Assembly: GCA_020633555.1 (NCBI GenBank)
Contig: JACKDL010000018.1
Span: 1 to 64,000, forward strand
Direction of reading: 5' to 3'
Source of the DNA: Myxococcales bacterium
GTDB lineage: Bacteria > Myxococcota_A > Bradymonadia > UBA7976 > UBA1532
Length of the DNA: 64,000 nt
A program made the position numbers and the translations under genes. This document shows positions 9,200 to 16,213 of the stretch, piece by piece (the stretch's first letter is position 1; every line of letters starts with the position of its first letter). The notes beneath the pieces are model-generated. The model was not told the origin of the DNA. It saw only the letters and a list, made by a program, of their open reading frames with translations, and did not search any database.

Positions 9200-10111
9200 A
9201 TGCAGGATCAAGTGCTGAAGGCGATGGCGCTGGGGGGCCAGCTACGGGTGATCGTGGTGCGCTCCACCGAGGTGGCGCGCGCGCTGCGCAAGGCCCAGGA
9301 CCCGGGGCCCGTGGGGGCCATGGCGCTGAGCCGGGTGGCCACGGCCTGCCTGCTGCTCGGGGCCACCCTGAAGGGGCGCCAGCAGATCGGGGTGCAGATC
9401 AACGGGGATGGGCCGCTGGGCGAGGTGTACGGCATCGGCGACGCCCAGGGGCACGTGCGGGCCACCGTGGCCGAGGCCCGGGCCGACGTGGACCTGACCG
9501 GTGACGGGCGGCTCAACCTGCCCAAGGGCCTGGGCCTGGGGCGCTTCACGGTGATCAAGAAGCTGCAGGCGGACGCGGACGCGTACCGCGGCGTGGTGCC
9601 GCTGGTGTACGGGACCGTGGCCGACGACCTGGCCGAGTACCTGTTGCAGAGCGAGCAGGTCCACTCGGCCGTGGGCATCGGCGAGCGGCTGAGCGCCGAT
9701 GGCTTTGAAGGGGCGGGCGGCTACCTGATCCAGGCTCTGCCTGGGGCGGACGAGGAGGCGCTCGCGGAGCTGGAGCAGCGCCTGTCGAAGCTGCCGCCGC
9801 TGGGCGACTTCTTCGCTGACGGGGGCACGCCCGATGCGCTGGTGGAGCTGCTGTTCGACGACGCCGACGTGCTGCAGCGCTACCCCGCGACCTTCCACGT
9901 GCCGGCCTCGCGGGAGCGCTACGCCCGGATCCTGGTGGGGCTGGGCAGCGCCGAGCTCACCAAGATGAAGGAAGAGCACGAGGTGCTGGAGATCCGCGAC
10001 CACTTCTCGGGGGAGGTCTACACCTTCAACCAGGAGGAGCTGGGCGCGCTGATCTATGGCGCCAAGCTGAACGAGGCGCGCTGGGCGCAGCAGCACGCGG
10101 AAGAGAATTGA
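9200..10111 (+). CDS. hslO: Hsp33-family chaperone homologue lacking the zinc cysteines
   Basis: This 303-residue protein aligns along its whole length with Hsp33 (HslO), the redox-switched cytosolic holdase. The N-terminal core, the helical middle (GDFFADGGTPDALVELLF) and the C-terminal block SRERYARILVGLGSAEL are all recognisable. In known Hsp33 four cysteines (CxC...CxxC) bind zinc and form the redox switch. Here the four positions are Val234, Ala236, Asp267 and Ser270, so the switch is absent while the surrounding residues are kept. It is the first gene of a coupled operon: the next gene starts at a TTG overlapping this stop. It should therefore be regulated by something other than disulfides, or be constitutively active; that is inference. 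Confidence 0.88.
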   Translation: MQDQVLKAMALGGQLRVIVVRSTEVARALRKAQDPGPVGAMALSRVATACLLLGATLKGRQQIGVQINGDGPLGEVYGIGDAQGHVRATVAEARADVDLTGDGRLNLPKGLGLGRFTVIKKLQADADAYRGVVPLVYGTVADDLAEYLLQSEQVHSAVGIGERLSADGFEGAGGYLIQALPGADEEALAELEQRLSKLPPLGDFFADGGTPDALVELLFDDADVLQRYPATFHVPASRERYARILVGLGSAELTKMKEEHEVLEIRDHFSGEVYTFNQEELGALIYGAKLNEARWAQQHAEEN

Positions 10112-10890
10112 CCGCGGGCACCCACCCGGCGCTGGCCGGGCGCGGGTGGCTGGCTTCGGCGCTGGGGGTGGGGCTGCAGGCGGCGGTCTTCACCCTGCTG
10201 GCCCACCTGGCCATGGGCGCCCTGGGCCTGCAGTGGCCCCCCCTGTGGACCTTTGGCGGGGCCGTGGCGCTGTTCGCGCTGCTGGAGCTGCGGGTGCGGG
10301 CAGTGGGGCGGCGGCTGCGGGCCCCGGCGGTGGCCCTGGCCAGCCAGGTGGCGGCCCGCTGGCCCGACGCGACGGTGCGGCGCATGCGCGGCCTGCCGGT
10401 GGTGGAGGCCCGCCGCGACGGCCGCTGGTTTGCCTTGCACTTCGAGAGCGCCGGCCTGAGCCCGGTGCGGGTGGGCGTGACCGTGGCGGCCGAGGTCCCG
10501 GTGGCGCTGTGGGCCGCGGCCATGCTGCCCGAGGATGCCCCCGAGCAGGCCGAGCGGCGGCTGCGGCTGAAGCGCCGCTTCGTGGGCGTGGACTGGCCCG
10601 CGGGCAGCGATGCGCGGTTGGTGGGGCTGAGCCCCGATCCGTCGCTGGTGGAGCCGTGGCTGGCCGAGCCCGGGCAAGTGGCCCGCGTCGAGGCCCTGCT
10701 GTTGCCCAACGCCCCCGTCAGCGCCACCCTGGAGCTGTTTGGCGACAGCGCCCGCTGGGACACCCGCCTGGTGCCCGAGCGGGTGGACGCCGCGCGGGTG
10801 CAGGCGGTGGTGGACGCGCTGCTGGCGTGGCTCCCGGCACAGGCGCCGGCGGTCGAACAGGGACCGCAGGAGGGGACCGATGAGCCTTGA
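10108..10890 (+). CDS. Membrane protein of unknown function in the hslO operon
   Basis: I do not recognise this 260-residue protein. It has two membrane segments close to the N-terminus (roughly 14-36 and 44-63) followed by a soluble domain of about 190 residues rich in Arg and Ala. The start is TTG 10108 in the TTGA overlap with the hslO stop, which implies translational coupling; no other start with a ribosome-binding site is visible nearby. It overlaps the next gene (ATG 10880). The C-terminal half has a patterned beta-strand/helix composition but no catalytic motif I can name. Confidence 0.6.
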   Translation: MTAGTHPALAGRGWLASALGVGLQAAVFTLLAHLAMGALGLQWPPLWTFGGAVALFALLELRVRAVGRRLRAPAVALASQVAARWPDATVRRMRGLPVVEARRDGRWFALHFESAGLSPVRVGVTVAAEVPVALWAAAMLPEDAPEQAERRLRLKRRFVGVDWPAGSDARLVGLSPDPSLVEPWLAEPGQVARVEALLLPNAPVSATLELFGDSARWDTRLVPERVDAARVQAVVDALLAWLPAQAPAVEQGPQEGTDEP

Positions 10891-11680
10891 GCGCTTCAAG
10901 GGGTGGCGCGCCCTGGTGACGGGGGCCAGCGCGGGGATCGGGGCCGACCTGGCCCGGGTGCTGGCAGCGGCCGGCGTGAACCTGGTGATCACCGCGCGGC
11001 GGGTGGAGCGGCTGGAGGCCCTGGCCGCCGAGCTGCGGGCCGCCCACGGGGTGCAGGTGGATCTGATCGGGGCCGATCTGGCCACGCCCCAGGGCATCGA
11101 CGCCGTGGTGGCGGGCTGCGACGCGGTGGGTCCGGTGGACCTGCTGGTGAACAACGCGGGCCTGGGGCAGGCGGGGCGCTTCCTGGACAACGGCTGGGCG
11201 GCCGAGGCGGCGCAGCTCGCGGTGAACGTGGGCGCCAGCCAGGCGCTGACCCACCGGCTGGTGCCGGGCATGATCGAGCGCGGGCGGGGCCACGTGGTGT
11301 TCTTGGGCTCGATTGCCGCGTACACGCCGATCCCCTGGTTCGCGAGCTATGCGGCCACCAAGGCGTACATCAAGCGCTTCGCTGAGGGGCTGAGCCGCGA
11401 GCTGGCGGGCACGGGGGTGGGCGTCACCACCATCCACCCCGGCGGCACGGTGTCGGAGTTCTCGGACAAGGCCGGCATCCACCTGGACGCCAAGCTGGAG
11501 AAGACGCTGATGCCGGCGCGGGCGGTGGCCGAGATCGGCCTGCGGGGCGCGGCGCGGGGCAAGCTGAACGTGGTCACGGGGGCCATGAACGTGCTCACCG
11601 TGTGGCTGATGAAGCTGCTGCCCAAGGGCCTGATGATGCGGGTGGTGGGCGGGCTCTACCGCAAGCTGGCCGCCAAGTGA
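10880..11680 (+). CDS. SDR family oxidoreductase
   Basis: This 266-residue classical SDR has TGASAGIG near residue 14, NNAGLG near 93, and the catalytic Ser with YAATK. The length and the C-terminal membrane-proximal helices resemble the DltE/17-beta-hydroxysteroid dehydrogenase-like group. A strong AGGAGGGG (10868-10875) lies 5 bases before ATG 10880, inside the end of the preceding gene, which fixes the start. Its stop overlaps the GTG of the phosphatase gene. The substrate is not determinable from sequence. Confidence 0.83.
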   Translation: MSLERFKGWRALVTGASAGIGADLARVLAAAGVNLVITARRVERLEALAAELRAAHGVQVDLIGADLATPQGIDAVVAGCDAVGPVDLLVNNAGLGQAGRFLDNGWAAEAAQLAVNVGASQALTHRLVPGMIERGRGHVVFLGSIAAYTPIPWFASYAATKAYIKRFAEGLSRELAGTGVGVTTIHPGGTVSEFSDKAGIHLDAKLEKTLMPARAVAEIGLRGAARGKLNVVTGAMNVLTVWLMKLLPKGLMMRVVGGLYRKLAAK

Positions 11681-12546
11681 CCCTGCTGCTGGCCGGCCTG
11701 CTGCTGCTGGCGACGCCGCCCGCCTGGCAGTGGCCGGCGGCGGAGCGCGTGGTGGCCCTGGGGGACGTGCACGGTGACCTGCGGGCCACGCGCACGGCGC
11801 TGCGGCTGGGTGGCCTGACCGACGCCGACGGCCGCTGGACGGGCGGCCAGACCGTGCTGGTGCAGACGGGCGACGTGCTGGATCGCGGCGACGGCGAGCG
11901 CGAGATCTTCGAGCTGCTGTTCCGGCTGCAGGGTGAGGCGCAGGCCGCGGGCGGGCGGGTGGTGCTGCTGAACGGTAACCACGAGCTGATGAACGCGGCC
12001 GGTGACCTGCGCTACGTCACGCCGGGCGGCTTCGCGGCCTTCACCGACACCTGGCTGCCCGGCGACGGCCTGGGGCCGGTGCCCATCTGGGCGCGTGGGC
12101 GCCGCGCGGCCTTCATGCCGGGCGGCCCGTGGGCGAAGCGCCTGGCCGAGCTGCCCGTGGTGGCGACAGTGGGCGACACCGCCTTCGTGCACGGCGGGCT
12201 GTTGGCGGATCACGTGGGGCAGGTGCCGGCCATGCACCGGGCGGTGTACGCGTGGCTCAACGGCGCCGGCCCGCTGCCCCGGGCCCTGTTCGTCGAGGAC
12301 GCGCCGGTGTGGACCCGGCGCTGGTCGAGCGGGCCGCTGACGGCGGGCGACTGCGCGGAGCTGAGCCGGGTGCTCAGCGGCTTCGGCGTCAACCGCCTGG
12401 TGGTGGGGCACACGGTGCAGCCCACCATCACGCAGGCCTGCGACGGCGCCGTGTGGCGGGTGGACGTGGGCATGGCGGCTCACTATGGCGGGCAGCCGGC
12501 GGTGCTGGAGATCAAGGGCGACGCGGTGCGGGCGGTGACGCGGTAG
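11677..12546 (+). CDS. Shewanella-like (calcineurin-type) metallophosphatase, exported
   Basis: This 289-residue protein has an N-terminal hydrophobic segment (likely signal peptide or anchor, residues 1-16) and a PPP-type metallophosphoesterase domain: GDVHGD near 29, GDVLDRGD near 68, GNHELMN near 104, with VHGGL and GHTVQ later. This order and the acidic insert match the Shewanella-like phosphatase group, two-metal enzymes that remove phosphate from proteins or small molecules. GTG 11677 in the GTGA overlap with the SDR stop is used as start because it opens the hydrophobic segment. It is the last gene of the hslO operon and faces the convergent CAP lipoprotein gene. Confidence 0.82.
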   Translation: MTLLLAGLLLLATPPAWQWPAAERVVALGDVHGDLRATRTALRLGGLTDADGRWTGGQTVLVQTGDVLDRGDGEREIFELLFRLQGEAQAAGGRVVLLNGNHELMNAAGDLRYVTPGGFAAFTDTWLPGDGLGPVPIWARGRRAAFMPGGPWAKRLAELPVVATVGDTAFVHGGLLADHVGQVPAMHRAVYAWLNGAGPLPRALFVEDAPVWTRRWSSGPLTAGDCAELSRVLSGFGVNRLVVGHTVQPTITQACDGAVWRVDVGMAAHYGGQPAVLEIKGDAVRAVTR

Positions 12547-12580
12547 CTCGCCGCGGTGGTTCGGCCGCGACGGGCCGCGG

Positions 12581-13534
12581 CTACTGGCCGAACACCTGGG
12601 TCCAGTAGTGGGTGTACTGGCTGCCCGGCACGGCGGCGTGCCCCACGCCGATCTCGCGGAAGCGCTCGCGCAGCATGTTCTGGCAGTGGCCGGGGCTGTT
12701 CAGCCACTGGTTGAAGGTGGCCTGGGCGGGGCCGTTGCCCGCGGCGATGTTCTCGCCCGCGGCGAAGCCGCGGTAGCCGGCGGCCGAGGCGCGCTGGCTG
12801 AAGTTGCTGCCGTTCAGGCCGGTGTGGCTGAAGTAGTTGTTCTCGCCCATGTCCTGGCTGTGCAGGCGGGCGGCCTCGCGAAGCTCGGCGTTCATGGTCA
12901 GCGGATTGGCGGGCCCCATCTCGACACCGCCGCAGTTGGCGCCCACGGCGCGCTGCTGGTTCACCAGCTCCAGGAGCGCCTCTTCGCTGCGGGCCAGGTC
13001 CTCGGGCCAGCCGCACTGGCCACAGTCCTGGGGGCAGGCGCCGCAGTCTTCGGGGGCCTCGCAGCGGCCGTCGCCGCAGCGTGGCGGGCAGGCGCCGCAG
13101 TCCTGAGGGCAGGTGTCGCAGGCCTCGTTGGCGTCACAGGCGCCGTCGCCGCAGCGGGGGGGGCAGGCGCCGCAGTCCTGGGGGCAGGTGTCGCAGGCCT
13201 CGTTGGCGTCGCAGGCGCCGTCGCCGCAGCGAGGGGGGCAGGCGCCGCAGTCCTGGGGGCAGGTGTCGCAGGCCTCGGTGGCGTCGCAGGCGCCGTCGCC
13301 GCAGAAGGGGGCAGGGTCTTCTTCGGCATCGGGGGGAGGGAGGGCGGCGTCCCGCGGGGTGCCGGCGTCCTGACGGGGCCGCGGATCCGGCGCACGGGCG
13401 GCGTCCACGCCCGGATCGGCGCCGGGCGGATCCAGCTCGAGCGGGGCGCGCCCGCTGCCCGAGAGCTGGGCGGGGTCGCAGGCCAGCAGAGCGGGCAGGG
13501 CGAGCAATGCCAGCATAGATGCGACGCGGTGCAT
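12581..13534 (-). CDS. CAP-domain lipoprotein with Cys-rich repeats
   Basis: This 317-residue lipoprotein has a signal peptide ending in a lipobox (PALLAC, Cys19), an Asp/Pro-rich linker (20-77), four 25-residue Cys-rich repeats (78-177; pattern CGDGxCDxxExCxTCPxDCGxCPPR), and a C-terminal CAP/SCP domain (about 183-317). CAP-domain features include HSQDM, FSHTG, GENIA and the W near NSPGHCQNML. The Cys-rich repeat resembles the short disulfide modules scattered through myxobacterial surface proteins. Bacterial CAP proteins are extracytoplasmic and mostly of unknown function. The repeats are nearly identical at DNA level, which points to recent duplication. Confidence 0.85.
   Translation of the reverse strand: MHRVASMLALLALPALLACDPAQLSGSGRAPLELDPPGADPGVDAARAPDPRPRQDAGTPRDAALPPPDAEEDPAPFCGDGACDATEACDTCPQDCGACPPRCGDGACDANEACDTCPQDCGACPPRCGDGACDANEACDTCPQDCGACPPRCGDGRCEAPEDCGACPQDCGQCGWPEDLARSEEALLELVNQQRAVGANCGGVEMGPANPLTMNAELREAARLHSQDMGENNYFSHTGLNGSNFSQRASAAGYRGFAAGENIAAGNGPAQATFNQWLNSPGHCQNMLRERFREIGVGHAAVPGSQYTHYWTQVFGQ
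13010..13303 (-). repeat. Four tandem 75-bp coding repeats
   Basis: Units start at codons 78, 103, 128 and 153 of the CAP lipoprotein, a strict 75-base period. The first three differ by only a few bases; the fourth is diverged and shortened in its middle. They keep frame and all cysteines, so selection acts on the protein, but near-identity at silent positions indicates recent tandem duplication or gene conversion. Confidence 0.9.
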
Positions 13535-13595
13535 GCTTCTTGATGACGCAGGGCGCGCGGATCGCGCAAGCCCCAGTTTCCGGAGCGCGGTCGCG

Positions 13596-14750
13596 TCAGT
13601 CCACCTGCAGGTGCAGGCCCTTCAGGTAGTCCGTCTCGGGGGCCGTGAGCAGGCTGGGGTGATCGGGGGCGGCGCTGCGGCGCTCCACCACCCGGGTCCA
13701 GCGGCGGGCGTCGGCGGCGGCCTCGGCCACCACGGCCTCAAAGTCGGGCCGGGTCATGTGGGCCGAGCAGGTCCAGGAGACCAGGCGGCCGCCGGGCTTC
13801 AGCAGCTTCAGCGCCCGCAGGTTGATCTCTTTGTAGGCGCGGCGCCCGGCCGGCACCGCCTTGCGGTTGGGGCAGAAGGCGGGCGGGTCGAGCACGATGC
13901 CGTCGAACTGCCGGCCCTCGGCCTCGAAGGCGCGGAGCTGATCGAAGACGTTGGCCCCCACCGTGCGGATGGCCAGGCCGTTGCGCTCGGCGTTGCAGCG
14001 CAGGCGCTCCAGGGCGGGCTCGCTGACGTCCACCGCGGTGACCTGGGCGCCGCGGGCGGCGAGCTGGAGGCTGAAGCCGCCGTCGTAGCTGAAGCAGTCC
14101 AGCACGTCGCCGCTGAGGAACCGGGCGGCGGCCAGCCGGTTGTCGGTCTGGTCGAGGAAGCCGCCCGTCTTCTGGCCTTCCATGAGGTCGAAGGCGATGG
14201 AGAGGCGGCCGATGGGGGCCTCGACCTGCGGATCGTCGCCCAGCAGCAGGCGCTTCTCGTAGGCCAGCTCCTCGTGGCGGGTGACCTTCACGTCGTTGCG
14301 CAGCACCACCACCTGGGGCGCGAAGCGATCCACCAGGCGCGCCACCACGGCGTCCAGCCGCTGGAACGCGGTCTGGCTCAGCGCCTGGATCGAGATGCCG
14401 GGGCCGTAGCGGTCCACCACCAGGCCAGGGAGCCCATCGGGATCGCCGTTGATCAGGCGGGTGGTGGTGCCGCGGCCGGTGCGGCGTTCGATGGCGGCGT
14501 CCACAAGGGCCAGCCAACCGGCCTCGGGGTCCAGGTCATCGGGTAGCGGCACCCGGCGGACGGCCATGAGCGAGGTGCTGGACCAGGCGGCCCAGCCGAG
14601 CTTGCTGCGGCCGCCACGCACCCGCACCAGGGCGCCCGGCGCCGGGGCCTGATCGGGCTCGGGGGCCACCACGTCGCTGCGGAAGATCCAGGGGTGGCCG
14701 GCGCGCCAGCGCTTCTCACCCTTGCGGGTGATCTGAACCTCGGCGGTCAC
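13596..14750 (-). CDS. RlmI-type class I rRNA cytosine-C5 methyltransferase
   Basis: This 384-residue protein has an N-terminal PUA-like domain (about 1-80), a middle domain, and a SAM-binding Rossmann domain (about 190-384) with DCFSYDGGFSL as the SAM motif and LDPPAFCPNR as the catalytic DPPAF motif. The following KEINLRALKLLKPGG and the Cys in SWTCSAHM are typical of RlmI, which methylates C1962 of 23S rRNA. The assignment to the family is strong; the exact rRNA position is by analogy. GTG 14750 overlaps the stop of the upstream KOW-protein gene (GTGA), so the two are translationally coupled. Confidence 0.88.
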   Translation of the reverse strand: MTAEVQITRKGEKRWRAGHPWIFRSDVVAPEPDQAPAPGALVRVRGGRSKLGWAAWSSTSLMAVRRVPLPDDLDPEAGWLALVDAAIERRTGRGTTTRLINGDPDGLPGLVVDRYGPGISIQALSQTAFQRLDAVVARLVDRFAPQVVVLRNDVKVTRHEELAYEKRLLLGDDPQVEAPIGRLSIAFDLMEGQKTGGFLDQTDNRLAAARFLSGDVLDCFSYDGGFSLQLAARGAQVTAVDVSEPALERLRCNAERNGLAIRTVGANVFDQLRAFEAEGRQFDGIVLDPPAFCPNRKAVPAGRRAYKEINLRALKLLKPGGRLVSWTCSAHMTRPDFEAVVAEAAADARRWTRVVERRSAAPDHPSLLTAPETDYLKGLHLQVD

Positions 14751-16147
14751 TCAAGGGCCTCTAGATCGGTGACGGCGATGGGCATCTCCAGCGCGCCCAC
14801 CTTGATCTTCAGGTAGCCCTTCTTGTCGGCCCCGCGGATGACGCCCTCCTTGCCGGCCAGCAGGCCGCGGGTCAGCCGCACGGCGTCGCCGGGCTGCAGC
14901 TCCTCCACCGACTTCTTCGGTGGGGGCGGCGGGGGCGGCGGGGCGGCCTTCTCGGGCGCCTTCGGCGCCTCGGCGCGCGGCTTGCCGGGGCCCGGGCGGC
15001 GGGGGCCGCGGGGTGGGCCGGCCTTGCCGGGGCCCGGGCGGCCCGGGACCGGCGGGGCTCGGCGCGCTGCGCTTCGGGCCGCTCGGCCAGCGGGGCGGCG
15101 GGCCTCGGGGGCGTCAGGCCTCGGGACGTCAGGCTGCGCGGCGGCCGGGCCTCCGGGGCAGGGCGCCTGCGGGCGGGGCGCCTGCGGCCGGGGGGCGCGG
15201 GGGCGGCGGGCCTCGTCCACGGCCTGCGAGGCGGTGGCGCCCAGGTCGCTGCGGGCCACCTTGCGCTGCAGGGCCAGCCAGGCCTGCTCGGCGGACTGCT
15301 TGGCCTCGGCGCGCTCGCGGGCCTTCGCCTCGCGCTCTTCGCGGGCCTTGGCCTCGGCCTCGGTGCGGGCGTCGGCCTCGGCCTTGTGGGCGGCAGCCTC
15401 CTGGGCCAGCTCGTCGATGGCGGCGCCGACGCCCACGTGGTCGTTGTCGGGCGTCCACTCCAGGAAGCGGAACAGCGGCAGCAGCCCCTGCACGACCGCC
15501 TCGGCGTCGGCGACCAGCTCGGCGCCGCGGGCCACGGCCTCTTCGAGGGGCCAGGTGCGGCCCACCCACAACCACTCGGCCTGACCGCGGCGGGCGGCGC
15601 GGGCGCCGGCCAGCAACGCCTGGGCACTGGGCTCGGCGTCGCCGACCTGCACGCCTTCGGGCAGGGCGGCCAGCGCGGCCTCCAGCCCGGCGGCGTCGGC
15701 GGCGGCGCGCCCCAGCAGGTTCTCCAGGTCGACGGTGGCGTGCTCGTTCACCCGCACGCCCACCTCGAAGCCGGTGTGGTCGATGCGGGCGCACAGCAGC
15801 GCGTGGCGGTGGTGCTCGGCGGGATCCTTCACCCGGGTCTCCAGGGTCAGGTCCCGGGCGATGACGGGTTGCAGGGCCTTGCGGGCCTCGGGGCCGCGCA
15901 GCAGGTAGGCCGACTGGTCACGCACTTCGCGGTTGTTCCAGACGCTGGGGACCTCGCTCGAGGCCTCGAGCACCAACCGCGGATCGCTGGCCACGGCCTT
16001 CAGCCGCTCGGCCAACGCCAGCACGCGGCCCTTGGTCCGCATGCGGTCGAGGTTGTGCATGTTGTTCGCCCAGCGCTTGGGCTCGTAGACGGCGAAGTCG
16101 CCCTCGGCAAAGCCCTCGAACGTCGCCTCGCTGAACAGCAATCCCAC
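14747..16147 (-). CDS. KOW-domain protein with long proline/alanine-rich linker
   Basis: This 466-residue protein has three parts. The N-terminal part (1 to about 240) is of unrecognised family and opens with MGLLFSEATFEGFAEGDF. The middle is a charged coiled coil (about 250-310) followed by a Pro/Ala/Arg-rich disordered stretch (310-410). The C-terminus (about 415-466) is a KOW module (LQPGDAVRLTRGLLAGKEG), as found in NusG, ribosomal L24/L26 and other RNA-polymerase or ribosome-linked proteins. A GGAGG lies 6 bases before GTG 16147. Coupling to the RlmI-type methyltransferase fits a role on ribosomes or nascent RNA, which is inference. Confidence 0.7.
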   Translation of the reverse strand: MGLLFSEATFEGFAEGDFAVYEPKRWANNMHNLDRMRTKGRVLALAERLKAVASDPRLVLEASSEVPSVWNNREVRDQSAYLLRGPEARKALQPVIARDLTLETRVKDPAEHHRHALLCARIDHTGFEVGVRVNEHATVDLENLLGRAAADAAGLEAALAALPEGVQVGDAEPSAQALLAGARAARRGQAEWLWVGRTWPLEEAVARGAELVADAEAVVQGLLPLFRFLEWTPDNDHVGVGAAIDELAQEAAAHKAEADARTEAEAKAREEREAKARERAEAKQSAEQAWLALQRKVARSDLGATASQAVDEARRPRAPRPQAPRPQAPCPGGPAAAQPDVPRPDAPEARRPAGRAARSAARRAPPVPGRPGPGKAGPPRGPRRPGPGKPRAEAPKAPEKAAPPPPPPPPKKSVEELQPGDAVRLTRGLLAGKEGVIRGADKKGYLKIKVGALEMPIAVTDLEALE

Positions 16148-16213
16148 CGTGGACCTCCGCCGAATCGAGCGGCGGTTAATACCGCGCGGCCGGCTTCAGC
16201 GCAACGCGCAGGC

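Noticed and set aside
12543..12585. Imperfect inverted repeat spanning the convergent stops of the phosphatase and CAP genes
   Set aside because: The arms are interrupted, and there is no T-tract on either side, so a terminator is not supported.
13010..13303. Regular 75-bp repeats, considered as CRISPR
   Set aside because: There are no unique spacers; the units are contiguous, in frame, and encode cysteine modules.
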